Shown: piece by piece, positions 1 through 11,917 of the stretch
Numbering within the stretch: position 1 is the first letter of the stretch
Layout of the letters: every line of letters starts with the position of its first letter
NCBI GenBank assembly: GCA_943737045.1
Contig: CALSFV010000235.1
Coordinates: 682,001 to 746,000, forward strand
Direction of reading: 5' to 3'
From: Parapristionchus giblindavisi
Lineage: Eukaryota; Nematoda; Chromadorea; Rhabditida; Diplogasteridae
Length of the DNA stretch: 64,000 nt
Program-made: the position numbers and the translations under genes
Notes under the pieces: model-generated
Seen by the model: the letters and a program-made list of their open reading frames with translations, nothing else
What the model was told of the DNA's origin: nothing
Databases searched by the model: none

Positions 1-74
1 ATCAAAGATCAAAGATCAAAACACAATAATCAAAGATTAAAATGGAAATCAACAGTTAAACAAGGAACGCCCCA

Positions 75-170
75 AGCTGATTTTACTGTCCTCATTGGCA
101 ATACTCTCTCGTAGACAAAGAAAGCGAGAGAGTGTGACCAGAGCGGAGAGTTTCAAATTAGCTTGTGGTG
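75..170. repeat. Hairpin repeat, GCGAGAGAGTG family
   Basis: The stretch around ACAAAGAAAGCGAGAGAGTG followed by GAGCGGAGAGTTTCAAATTAG is shared with 14687-14783, where the left half is intact and the unit is a near-perfect hairpin. Here the left arm is degraded. Related fragments occur near 17780-17848, 37196-37290 and 38850-38935. Confidence 0.6.
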
Positions 171-1262
171 GCACTTTAAAGATAAAAGGGGGTCAAAGGG
201 GGGTCAAAAGTTCAAAGATCACCTTCACCAGCATGCATCTCTTCTCGCCGCACCCAGCATGCGCCAGACCCTTCCACAACCCGTTGATCGCACTAGCGTC
301 GCCCGTGATATTGTAGCAGTAGTGTTGGAAGGACTCACATGTCTGAATATCGATTGAATTATCTATTTATTGATTGATTTATGGATCGAATTATCGATTG
401 ATTTGTTGATTAAATCTGGCTTTTGTGTGAGAGCAAAATTTTCTTAATTATCAAAATTATTTCGAATTGAGATGGATAAGATACCTTTTTCTCGGTGAAG
501 GTGAATCCAGGAATGTATGTGGTTCCTGGAATGTAGAGATTACAGCAATGCCATCTCGGACGTAAACAAAATATAATCTGACTATATCACGGTATTCTGG
601 TTCAAGCCATTTCTTTTTAATAGCCATAAAAGTGAGATAGCATTGCATTTGGCAGTTTTTATGTTTTTTTTCGTTTTGGCTTGAAGGTACACCCTGACAA
701 TGAGCTAATTACACAGAGATTAAATTTACCCGAATGCCGTTAGTTGGCGAACGATTTGCCCGTATTCAGACAAATGCTAGCCTGTATATGGGCAAATCGG
801 TGGTTTTTGGGCTACCATTTGCCCGAATGTGGGCAAATCGTGTACACAAGTATCGTAAGTTGGCAAATCTATTACCCATATTTGGGTAAGTTTGCTCTCA
901 GTGTATAAACTCTCTCTCTTGGAATGCTCTCTTGCTTTCTTTGCCTACATAAGAACATTGCCATAGCGGTGAGTAAAATTAGCTAGCTGGTGAGCCTTTA
1001 ATATCAAGAGCACACGGCGATACTGATTACTTAATAATGGATACCGCGAAATTAATGTCTCTGTGCCCAACTGATTACGGTATATACGGGTTCACGGCGG
1101 CTCAATGATAGTAACTAAGAAGCTCTTGCCGGAGAAAGAAAGTATCGCAAACTGAGTGATGATAAGCACTAAAACATCTAGGTTCTCCCAGCGCGAAAGT
1201 TGACTACGGTATATCTGGGCGCTCGCTTCTGACTAGACCTATCATATAGTTTTACGATTCGC

Positions 1263-1345
1263 GAGACATGCCGATATGGCTTAGTGGGTAGAGCTTTTGT
1301 GTATCTATCCGAACCTCGTAGGTTCGAATCCCGCCCAGTGCAAAT
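1263..1345 (+). pseudogene. tRNA-like relic with A and B boxes
   Basis: A Pol III A-box-like TGGCTTAGTGGGTAGAGC is followed about 30 bases later by a B box GGTTCGAATCC. The acceptor arms (GCCGATA against CCAGTGC) do not pair, so this is not an intact tRNA. It may be a tRNA pseudogene or the head of a SINE. Confidence 0.45.
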
Positions 1346-2397
1346 CAACTTTGCCGATTTTTCGTAATGCAAGAGCCTTCAAGCCAAAGTTAAATGTAGG
1401 GATTTCTCTTCATTGAACCGCCGTGGGGTTAACCCGGGTTATGGCATTGGATGGAAGGTTACGATATATTCACTATCTGTGTAGCTTTTGATAACGGTAT
1501 ATAAATGATTTACGGGTTATAATATAGAAGGAAGGTTACGGTATACCTGTGTAGCATTCCAAAGCGAGGATGGATAGTGGAAGCAAAACGAGAAGGAGGA
1601 ATAGGCGCATTCTCTGAAAGATGAAACAGACGATTCAAACCCTTACAAGAATGAAAGGGACAAGCTGTGCTGTTCACAAAAAGCTCGAAAAGAAAAGAAA
1701 ACTCTCCTCGTTTTACACGCTCTCTCACTCCTTTCTTGTTTCTTACACAGTATCAAAGGAATCTGAACCATTGTTGTCGGTCACTCCATTGCGCACGCTA
1801 TTTCTCCGTCCCTGTCGACGAGAGAGCATTGCGCGTAGAAGAGACCAACGGCAATGGTTTCTATTCCGTTAAAGGCGCTATTGTTGAAGAGAGAATGAGT
1901 CATATAAGTATAGGAATCGATGAATGATTGGTTTATATGAGCGTTATCTGTTCCCCTATTCTATACAATGAATGTTTGTTTGGATAAACATTAATTGCGT
2001 TCACAGAAATGTATGATATCATCAGAAGACTTTGAGAGAACCTGCTAAATGAGAAAAAGAAACAGTAAAATAAAATCATCTATAAAAAAGTTAATGGAAA
2101 AATAAAAAACAAAAAAGACGATTACTGTAGGGAGCGAACTGGCTGGTCTCCTACGCGGAAATCCCTTCACACTGACCAATCCTACCGTAACCACCTCAGT
2201 TCAAATTTTGGAGGGATTTCCGCTCACAATTAAATTAATCTAATTTTAATATTGCTAATCGATGATTTATTTTGTTCTATTATGCTAATTACCAAGTTTA
2301 GTGCACTAGCTACCTGAAATCGTTGAAAGCAAGTGTTAATCGCGTATAGTCCGTGGTTTATCGCTTTTCGAACATTTCGTTATGCTTACAAAACGTG

Positions 2398-2404
2398 CTT
2401 TCAG
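2398..2404 (+). promoter_or_regulatory. Probable spliced-leader acceptor of importin-beta gene
   Basis: CTTTCAG lies 48 bases before the start codon at 2453, with no other in-frame ATG between. This is the expected arrangement of a nematode trans-splice acceptor. It could also be an ordinary 5'UTR intron acceptor. Confidence 0.45.
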
Positions 2405-2452
2405 CCGTAACGGCGCAGTCCTCGTCTTCTGTTGGACTGATCGCTCGTCAAG

Positions 2453-5400
2453 ATGACGGACATGCTCGTGCAAGTTCTCGAGAAGACTATCTCGCAGAGT
2501 ATGTTAATCCGATCCATAATTTTTATCCATCATTTCGTATTCATTTCGATGCTTCTGAAACCATTATTATTACTTATTTAAGTTCAGCTTCCTTGTACAT
2601 TTTTGAAGTGATTGTAATAATGCATTTATAGATTGTGATGATCAAAAGAGAGCTCTTGAGTTCCTCGAACAAGCTTCCACCAGCAATGTTGTGAGTCATC
2701 CTTTACGCTTTTTTCTATTATTTATACTATTTGTATGGTTTGTTTAGCGCACAGCTTGAATCAGAACATACTTAATAATATACCTCAATTAAACTAATCA
2801 GCTCGTGTTCAGAGCTCATTTGTCAAAGAACTTTCGGTGGTCCTTCGACAAGCACAACTTCCAACACACGTTCGACAGGTATCTTTTGTTTTATTTTGCA
2901 AACATATTTCATCATTCTGTCTTTTCTTCAATCTACGATAAGCAATAAATATATTATTATTATTATTTTATTGTTATTGTTATAATCCACTGTAGGCTGC
3001 CGGTCTGCAACTGAAGAATGTCCTATACTCCAAAGATGAAGTCGTGCGATCCGAGTATCTCAACCGGTCAGTGTTGTTTCCAGTCTTGAATTTGTCAAGA
3101 TCGATGCAATCGATTGATTGCTTATCTGTCGTTTTTGTTATTGCGTTATAATGTGGTTTGAATTCAGTTTCGAAACAGGGCATCCTTTTTTTCCAATAAT
3201 TTTCCAATTGATTGATCATTGACGACGATTCAAGCCAAATTACGATGCCCTCATGAATAATAAAACATGCGATAATGCACGATTTTGCGATTTATTAGTA
3301 TTTTATTCTAGATGGCTCCAACTCCCCGCAGATGTTCGATCTCAAGTGAAGGAGCAAGTAACATCCACACTGGGAACGGAGAACTTCCGCCCATCCATCG
3401 CTGCCCAGTGCGTGGCTGCGATAGCTGTCGCTGAAATTCCCAATGGGGTCAGTATTTACTAATTAATTTATGTATCAAATTATTTTAATAAATTGTTTAA
3501 TTTTGTCTTTGAGGATGTTTTTGCGTCATTAATGACCATATAGAGCTGTGTAGTGTACAATCAACGGGAAACTATGTACACCTTAGGCACTTTAGGACTA
3601 TGTGACTTGACTGACTACTAACTACCCATTTCCAGCTGTGGCCTGACGTCATCAGTGGTCTCATGCAATCGGTGACGACCCCCGCGAGTTCGGAAATGCT
3701 GCGAGAAGCGGCCCTGGAGACCCTCGGATACATCTGCCAAGATATCGAACCTCACGTAAGCATACCCTAAGTCTTAACTTTAAGGGTGCCTTACTTAGCG
3801 TTAATCGAATGCTAAGTGCTAAGGTCCTTAGCTCACTTAAGTACACCCTAAGACTTAACGTTAAGGGTGCCTTACTTAGCGCTAATCGAATGCTAAGTGC
3901 TAAGGTCCTTAACTCATTTAAGTACACCCTAAGACTTAACTTTAAGGGTGCCTTACTTAGCGTTAATCGAATGCTAAGTGCTAAGGTCCTTAGCTCACTT
4001 AAGTACACCCTAAGACTTAACTTTAAGGGTGCCTTACTTAGCGTTAATCGAATGCTAAGTGCTATTGCATCGTTACATTTGCCTTACATGCCTACGCCGT
4101 AATCTCCTCCGCTGTTACGGCTGAGGTTATAGAGTAGGCGCAAAGGCAAATGAGCGATGCATAAGGTCCTTAACTCATTTAAGCACACCGTACCTTACTT
4201 AGCCTTTATCAAGTACTAAGGACCTTAACTCTAGGTGCTGGAACGACAAGCGAATGAGATTCTCACGGCGATCGTGTACGGCATGAAGAAGGAGCAGGGC
4301 ACGCATGTACGACTGGCGGCCACTAATGCACTGCTGAACTCGCTAGAATTCACCAAGAACAACTTTAGCAATGAGGTGAGTATGACTACATTTATTATTA
4401 TTATTATTATTATTTCTACTACTATGATTGATTTATTAGTGTAATTTGATGATTTGATCAAAAGCCGCAAAATGAAAGGGAGCTAAGAGAACATTCCATT
4501 CATAGGTCGAAAAGTATGTTACAAAGTACCAAGCCTGACCGGATTTTGAAAACCGATAACCTAGCTATTCGACCTATGATTCCATTTTTACAAGCCCACT
4601 GTGCCCACAGTGATAGTTTTTTTTGTGTGCAGATGTTTTAATAATAATATTTATGCGTTTTACAAGAAAACACGGTACAGAAGAGATAAATAAATTAAAT
4701 TATATAGAATGATTGATGATGGACATATGATGTTTTGTACGAGAGAGCAGATGTTTTTGCAAGATTATGCTATCTAGCAAATAAATGTGTGTGTATGTTC
4801 ATCAACATTGACCGTACTGTGCTTTGCTTGCTATTTGGGTGTTCTACAACAGTTCGATAAGAAACGAAGACTTGGGAGAGAGAGTATGTGATACGAATAG
4901 AGTTTTCTCTGCTTTTCTTATATATTCTGTGAATTTAAATTGGAATCACGGTATCATTCTAATTTAATATAATAATAATAATAATTGATAATAAATATTA
5001 TTTGCAGCCGGAGCGTAACATCATTATGCAAGTCGTCTGCGAAGCAACTCAATGCGCCGATTCACTGGTATGTTTTTTTTTTGTTGTTGTTGTAAATTGA
5101 TTTATTTTTAAAAATCTCTAAAGTGATGTATACTCGATTGGATTGATAATTATTCCCGGACTTTTGCATTATATCAGTCATAGGTCGAAAAGTGTGTTAC
5201 AAAGTACCAAGCCTGACCGCATTTTGAGCCAAAATTTCATAAAAATCGAAAAGCCTGACCGCATTTTGAGCCAAAATTTCACAAAAATCGAAAAACCTCA
5301 CCGCATTTTGAACAAAATTTGCCAAAAATTGATAAACCTGACCGCATTTTGAAATCCGATAACCTAGCTATTCGACCTATGATATCAGTAAATAGTAATA

Positions 5401-8400
5401 TACGAATAATGTTTAATAGTACAAATTACAGGTCAAAGTCGCCGCCCTGCAGTGTCTCGTACGCATCATGTCCCTCTACTACCAGTACATGGAGTCGTAC
5501 ATGAGCGCTGCTCTCTTCCCTGTGAGTATTGATTTATCGATTGATTTGACGGTTATTGAATATCGATTTATTGATTGAATTTTGCGCAGATTTCGGTGGA
5601 CGCCATGCGCAATGAGCAGTCGGAGGTCGCGCTGCAAGGTATCGAGTTCTGGTCGAACGTGTGCGAGGAGGAGGTCAATCTGGGACTCGAGGCTGATGAG
5701 GTATGATAATAATAATAATATTAACAATAATAATAACATAGGTGGGCGCGTGAAAACGAATTCTTTTTGCGCACTGCCTTGCCTTCCCTTGCGGGGCCTT
5801 GCGCATAGCCTAGCCTCGCAAAAATTGGAAAATTTCCAGTCAAATCTGCTGAAAAATGGACATGCGCACAGCCTTGCCCTACAATTTCCCGGTTTGCGCA
5901 TAGCCTTTCTCCTAGCGTGCCCACCTATGAATAATAATAATATTTTTTTCTCTTCAAGAGGTCATTAGGTGTATTAGGAACCCGTTGATTTCCTGTTTCT
6001 GTGATATGTTGTATTGGCTTGGGACTGCTGTGGGTCGGTTACATTTCGAATGGTTGTAGATTTGCTATAATAATGATAATAATAATAATATTTTATTCAC
6101 GTCAATCGATCAGCGCTAGGTGGGGTTGGGACCCGTCGATTTCCTGTTTCTGAGAAATGTTATATTGGTTTGGTACTGCTGTGGGTCGGTTCACTTCTAT
6201 TGGTACAGGTTTGCTATAATATTAATAATAATATTTTATTCGCGTCAAGCGATCATCGCTAGGTGTTGTAGGAACCCGTTGATTTCCTATTTCTGTGAAA
6301 TGTTATATTGGTTTGGTACTGCTGTGGGTCGGTTACAATAACAGTGGAGATTTATTATAACAACAACAACAATAATATTAATTTATCGACAAGCGATCAT
6401 CGCTAGGTGTGGTATGGACTCGTTGATTTCCTGTTTCTGTGAAATGTTATTTTGGTTTGGGACTGGTGTGGGTCGGTTACTCCTCTTGAGATACATATTT
6501 GCTATAATAATAATAACAATGATTATAATAACAATATTTTATTCGCGTCAAGCGGTCATCGCTAGGTGGGGTAGGTGGGCACCCGTCGATTTCCTGTTTC
6601 TAAGAAATGGTATATTTGTTTGGACTGCTGTGGGTTGGTTGCATTTCTGGTGCTTGCAGATTTTCTAAATCATGTTAAACAACATTGCTTCAAATTATAG
6701 ATGAATGTAAGAGTTTGAGATAGCGAAAATGAATAATGTGAATGGCTAATTGCAGGCAGCCGAGAATGGCCGCGTGCCCGAGCACACGTCACGACACTAC
6801 GCCAAGGGCGCCGTCGCTCATCTGTCGCCCATCCTGCTGGAGACGCTCGCGAAGCAAGGTGTGTAATGAATGGTCTAACCCTGGTTCGCAGGACTAACTA
6901 TATCTTGGACAACTATTAACCAGAACTTTTCCCCGGCAGTTATGTATGATAACTTGCCATAAAAGCGACGTTTGTGCTGAATTCTATAAAAGTTGTTGCA
7001 CATCTTGCTCATAGAACCCGTTGATTTTTTCATAGCTGTGATTGTTTTTATATACGTTTTTATATACTGTTTTTATATGTTTAAAAGTCGCCAAAAAAGG
7101 CGAGAGTGTTTACAACAAGGAGTTTGCTATTTTCTTTTAATTTCGCAACTTTTGAAGCTACTAATTTGCAGAAGAGGCTGACGACGACGATGACTGGACG
7201 CCATCGAAGGCAGCCGGCGTGTGCATCATGCTGCTCGCCCAGGTTGTCGGCAATGACGTCATCGACTCGGTCCTGCCCTTCCTCGCCCACTTTGCCAGCC
7301 CGAAGTGGCAGTACCGCGAGGCTGCCATCATGGCCTTTGGGTAAGGTGCTCGTTTTGATCTTTGATCTTTTGTGAGATCCTGGATATTGATTGATCTATG
7401 GGTAATTATTGCTACCTATTATTGATTGATTGATATTTTCAGTTCTATCCTCGATGGTCCCGACCCAGTCAAGCTCGTACCCCTCGTCGAGCAAGCTCTG
7501 CCCCCACTCATTCAAGCCATGTCCGACTCGAATGTAGGTTTTGAGGGGGGATAATTACAGCATAGTAGACGTAGAAGTAGAAGAAGTGATTTTGAAATGT
7601 AGTACAGTCACATAACGAATCGAGCACATACACATATGAGCATGGACTGTTTCGGCAACTGCCGCCTATGCTGGGAAACGAAATTGCATAGAACCAAGTA
7701 GAGAGATGGCATCTTTAAATTACAATCGATAAATACGGTAGAAAAAGCTTAGTTCCAATTTGATCTTTAATCTTTGTCAGGTGCACGTTCGTGACACTGC
7801 CGCCTGGACTATCGGTCGAATGTGCGAGACGTGCGGAGATGTCGTGACGAGACCCGCAGTGTTATCGGTACGGTAGTTGTCTGTTATTGATTTATTGACG
7901 TGCAATTATTGATTTTTAAATGATGCTATCGGTACGGTAGTCGTCTGTTATTGATTTTTTTAAATTGGAATAAATCTATCCATATTTATTTATTTATTCT
8001 TCAGGGTCTTCTTCCTGCCATGTCGGGCGCCCTGCATCAGGAGCCCAGAGTGGCCTCGAATGTGTGCTGGGTAAGTAACACTGTTGAAGTTTGATCTTTG
8101 ATCTTTGTTATCTGTATTTTGTTCTTTGATCTCTACTTCCATTGTAGGCCATCGTCTCACTGACCAAGGCCGCGTACGATCAGGCGTGCACTAATGGCAC
8201 GGATAGCTCGGGTCAGCCCGACTCGTTCGTGCTCTCGGGCTGCTTCGAGCCCATGATACAGGAGCTGATCAAGACCACTGACAGGTAGGAGTGCTGATGT
8301 TCAAAGGTCACGAAAACGAAATTATGAATGGGCGAGATAGTGTGTAAAACAAGGAGAGTTTGCTAATTATTGGTAGGGAATCGTGAAAGCTATGTATATA

Positions 8401-11400
8401 ACGATCATACATTTTTGGTTCCCTCACACGAGTTTTTATGTAGTGGGTCGATCCAGAAAATGAGCCGTGTATACATTATGATATCATGAAGCATTTTCGA
8501 TAATCTCACTGGCTTGGCCTAACGTCGATTTTGCTTTGTGAGTATTGCGAAACATGACTTCCACTGGTCGAACAATTTAAATTAAACAAAACCGTCACTC
8601 GTTGATCCTTTCTGAAAAGTAACAAATATGACAGTTGTGACATAGTATTTTTATGTGCACCTTCATTCTATTTTGTATTATTATTATTATTATTATTATT
8701 GCTATTATCATCATTATTGAACGGTATTGCAGAGCGGACGGAAACCAGTCAAACCTGCGTCTGGCTGCCTTCGAGACGCTGATGGAGCTGATCAAGAACT
8801 CGCCCAAGGACTGCTACCCGGTGGTGCAGAACACCACCCTGCTCATGCTGAAGAAGCTAGAGCAGCTGCTCGACATGGAGACCCATGCGACGTCGGCCAA
8901 TGACAAGGTACGGGTTACGGTATAGGTGATTATTGATTTAGTGGTAGGGTTACGGTATTGGTGATCATTGATTTAGTGGCTATGGTATCGTTGGAGTAAT
9001 GTGAATGATATTGAATGATTTATTGTTAATAATAATAATATTAATAATGTTAATGGGGGTTTATCTTTGCAGTCCCAACTGATGGATCTGCAAGCGCTGT
9101 TGTGCGCCACCCTGCAGTCGGTCGTGCGCAAGATGCAGCCTGGAGACGCGCCCAAGGTATGGTTGAAGATATTCTTATCGCGAACTTGTGTCAACCTAGG
9201 CTACAGTAGCATTTCCCTGCATATTGCAGTATATGGCAAGCTACAGTAATCCAACCGAGATTACGGTATCATGCATTTTGTCGCATTTTTTGACGCAGTG
9301 GACGAAACACCATAGGACACATAATTGGCCATCTTATGCTTAAAAAATGCTGACCTATACTTTTGCATCCATTTATAATAATAATAATATTATTATTACT
9401 TAATTGCAGGTGGCCGATCCCATGATGAACGGTCTGCTGCAGATCATGGACAGGAGTGCGGGTCGTGCGAACAACGTCATCGAGGAGGCCCTCGTAGCCG
9501 TGGCTACGCTGGTCGAAGGTTGGAGCTTTAGTTGACTGTCTATGATCTTTGATCTTTGCAGTCCTCAGGGTTGCTTTCTTGACACTACTTCAGAATGCGG
9601 GGCCAATCCAAAAGGGGGTGAAAAAATATAATAAACACGAAGGAAAGGGCCTTTATACTAAACTTTTAGATTGGTCCTTTGTGCTGAGGCACGGTCTATT
9701 TCTTGACTTTCTATTCCGATGATCTTTGATCTTTGCAGCCCTCAAGGGTGATTTCGTGCGCTACGTCGACGTGCTGCGTCCTCATCTCCTTCGTGGACTC
9801 GCCACTGCTGATGAGACGGCTGTAGCCATTGCTGCCGTCGGAGTTGTCACTGATCTGTGCAGGTGGGTAGTAAAGAGACTAAAGTGTAGTCTGTGGTTTG
9901 TAGTTTGATCAGTCTAGCAGTGTATCTCAAGCTGCAGCGTATTGACATATATTTTAAAAAAACCAATTCCCGAAAACGAAAATGAGTTTTTGAAGATCTG
10001 CCATCCAGAATTTTTCGTTACGCACCCACGAATGTTTGTTTGCAGAGCTCTAGAGCGATCGATCGAGCCCATCCTCGACGACATCATGGCCGCCTTTATC
10101 AATGCTGTCCAGGTGAGAACAATTTAAAAAAAAAACAACTAACTAGCACATGTTTGTTTTTTATTCTCTACTAAATTCAGAATCCGCGTGTGAATTCGGA
10201 GGTGAAGGTGGCGATGCTGGGTGCGTTCGGAGACGTCGCCCTCGCCATCGGCACGTCCTTCGTGCGCTATCAGTCGCACGTCGTGCAACTGCTCAACGAT
10301 GCCGCTGTCGCTGCGGTCGTCACGGATCTCGTGAGTTTTATTTTTATAAATATTTAAATATTATTGAAAAAATTGTAAAAAAAGCAGCTTTGAAGCGGTA
10401 ACTAGTGGATGAAGAGCAGTAGTTGTAATAGATTTCGGCGGGAGATGTGAGATTGAGATCGGGAGATTTTGTGCAGTTTGGGGGACAAAAGTTGTCGCTA
10501 GTCTACTAATGGTTTAAGAGCCCTGGTGAATTCGCGCAACACCAAGGGGATTAATTCATTATTGACACTCGTTTGGGGATAAATCCTATTTCGTTGTCAT
10601 TGTACTAGGCTATCTAATATCATTCTTGCAGGAGAACGCTGACCAGATCGAGTACGTGGATAAGCTGCGTGAGCAGTGCATCAGCGCCTACACCGGCATG
10701 CTGCAGGTACGGTAGCTATGGGCGGTTATTGATTTATTGATTGATTTGTGCTATCGATGCTTTGATATTATGAGCGCGAAGTATAACGTGCTTTTAGTAG
10801 CTGGATTCATGTTTCAAATGATTTATTATATGTTGTCAGAGGCACTTAATTTCGATTAACTCCTCAATATTTGGAGAATTCAATTAATCAATTATCTACT
10901 CTCTGCAGGGCATCCGCGAGGACAATGAGACGCCCGAGGCACTGGTGCGCACCCGACAGCTCGTGCAGCCCTTCGCACGACAGATGTGCGACCTGATCAA
11001 TAAGTGAGTGAGGGACGGGGATACTGTAGATCAACTAGCTTTGGTAGTGTGGATGTGACCGTAGACATCTATTGTTGATTTCTATCTCATCTGTTAATCA
11101 TATTGTTGTTCGCATAGCAGGTTAACTTGATGAGTGAGTATGTTCATTGTAACATTACTGTCATTGCAATGAAGTAATTACTGTCATTGCTATAAGGGCA
11201 TTACTGTCATTACATTACTGTCGTTCATAGGTGGGCGGTTGAAAACGAATATTTTTTGCGCACAGCCTTGCCTTGCCATGGGGGACTTGCGCATAGCCTT
11301 TCCTCGCAAAAATCGGACAATTTCCAGTCGAATTCGTCAAAAAATGCGCACAGCCTTGCCTCACCCCTCCCCGGTTTGCGCACAGCCTTTCCCCCAGCGT

Positions 11401-11917
11401 GCCCACCTATTCTGTCATTGCAATATCACTGTCATTGCAGGTGCTGTGAGCCTCAGCCCGTGGCCGCCTCTGACAGTCTGCTGACGGCGTGTGCTGGACT
11501 GATCGGCGATCTGGTCACCATCTTCGGCCAGGAGATCATCACCGCCCTCGACATGACCAAGGTATACGGTAGTATTGATTGATTGATTGAGAAGCTACAG
11601 TAGTATCGATTGATTGATTGAGAAGCTACAGTAGTATCGATTGAGTGATTGATTGAGAAGCTACAGTAGTAGTATTGATAATTTTCGGTACCAGTTTTGG
11701 TTCGTTAAGTTGTTTGGATACTGAACGTTGTGGTTACTAATCTTGTTGATTGGAATGTACCATAACTTACAGTACGTATATTGAATCTACCGTAATCCAG
11801 GTGTCGTCGTTGCTCGCTCGTGGCCGTCGCAGTCGTGCGTCTCGCATCAAGACCCTCGCCAACTGGGCCACCAAGGAGGTGCGCAAGGTCGCCCCTCAGG
11901 CACTCGTCGTGTCGTAA
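2453..11917 (+). CDS. imb-1: Importin subunit beta-1 (karyopherin beta-1)
   Basis: Nuclear import receptor: it binds importin-alpha/cargo and nucleoporins and is released by Ran-GTP. Twenty-six exons join in phase to 889 codons: 2453-2498, 2632-2690, 2813-2878, 2996-3066, 3312-3447, 3636-3755, 4235-4375, 5008-5067, 5432-5521, 5590-5700, 6756-6858, 7172-7340, 7443-7533, 7781-7867, 8005-8070, 8148-8284, 8733-8907, 9073-9156, 9410-9518, 9739-9862, 10046-10112, 10181-10330, 10632-10706, 10909-11003, 11441-11561, 11801-11917. The length matches the family (about 876-896 aa). HEAT-repeat sequence runs throughout; signature stretches include [26 protein letters not shown], the Ran-proximal acidic loop DDDDDW near residue 338, [17 protein letters not shown] and the C-terminal [13 protein letters not shown]. 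All splice sites are GT-AG. The start was chosen because [13 protein letters not shown] aligns with the family N-terminus. Introns host several MITEs and tandem repeats but no exon is disturbed. Identity is near certain; exon edges are hand-called. Confidence 0.95.
3760..4063. repeat. 81-bp tandem repeat in importin intron 6
   Basis: Nearly four copies of an 81-bp unit containing TTAAGGGTGCCTTACTTAGC and ATGCTAAGTGCTAAGGTCC. Unit starts fall at 3773, 3854, 3935 and 4016. As 81 is a multiple of three, both strands stay open and give spurious repetitive reading frames. A hairpin MITE is attached to its right end. Confidence 0.9.
4064..4167. mobile_element. Palindromic MITE, CTTATGCA family (copy 1)
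   Basis: Inverted-repeat unit with ends TTGCATCGTTACATTTGCC and GGCAAATGAGCGATGCATAA around a GC-rich core (TACGCCGTAA...). The same unit occurs at 33151-33260, 38690-38808 and 40914-41022. This copy is the most decayed. Confidence 0.75.
4501..4578. mobile_element. Short TIR element, CATAGGTCGAA family
   Basis: Begins CATAGGTCGAAAAGTATG and ends TATTCGACCTATG, so the termini are inverted repeats. The core contains CCAAGCCTGACCGGATTTTG. It lies in importin intron 7. Other copies are listed separately. Confidence 0.75.
5179..5381. mobile_element. CATAGGTCGAA element with internally repeated core
   Basis: Same CATAGGTCGAA / TTCGACCTATG termini, but the core block GCCTGACCGCATTTTGA is repeated about four times, apparently by internal tandem expansion. 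It lies in importin intron 8. Confidence 0.75.
5737..5929. mobile_element. TIR MITE, CATAGGTGGGC family (copy 1)
   Basis: Termini CATAGGTGGGC and GCCCACCTATG are inverted repeats; the interior carries repeated GCGCATAGCC/GCGCACAGCC motifs. It lies in importin intron 10. Related copies are at 11226-11410 and 28522-28698. Confidence 0.8.
5957..6665. repeat. Tandem repeat of about 143-159 bp, five copies
   Basis: Each unit contains TAGGTG, CCGTTGATTTCCTGTTTCTG, a GGTTTGG...CTGTGGGTCGGTTAC block and an AT-rich ATAATAAT tail. Unit marks fall near 5966, 6117, 6260, 6404 and 6563. It fills most of importin intron 10. Confidence 0.85.
11226..11410. mobile_element. TIR MITE, CATAGGTGGGC family (copy 2)
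   Basis: Begins CATAGGTGGGCGG and ends GCCCACCTAT. It shares internal GAAAACGAAT, GCGCACAGCC and TTTCCAGTC blocks with 5737-5929. It lies in importin intron 24, just before exon 25. Confidence 0.8.

Larger units (their letters stand above)
1..2397. other. Gene-free upstream region
   Basis: I see no convincing coding exon here. It holds GATCTTT-type heptamer repeats at 1-45, a hairpin element at about 75-170, short repeats around TTTGCCCGAATGTGGGC at 720-900, a tRNA-like relic at 1263-1345, and a hairpin-prone stretch at 1770-1870 resembling 55290-55370 (both around CATTGCGCACRCTATTTCTC). The few open frames are short, overlap these repeats and lack splice context. Confidence 0.6.

Noticed and set aside
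3661..4102. Overlapping open frames on both strands (repetitive proteins of 97-115 residues)
   Set aside because: They are products of the 81-bp tandem repeat, whose period is a multiple of three; no splice or start context.
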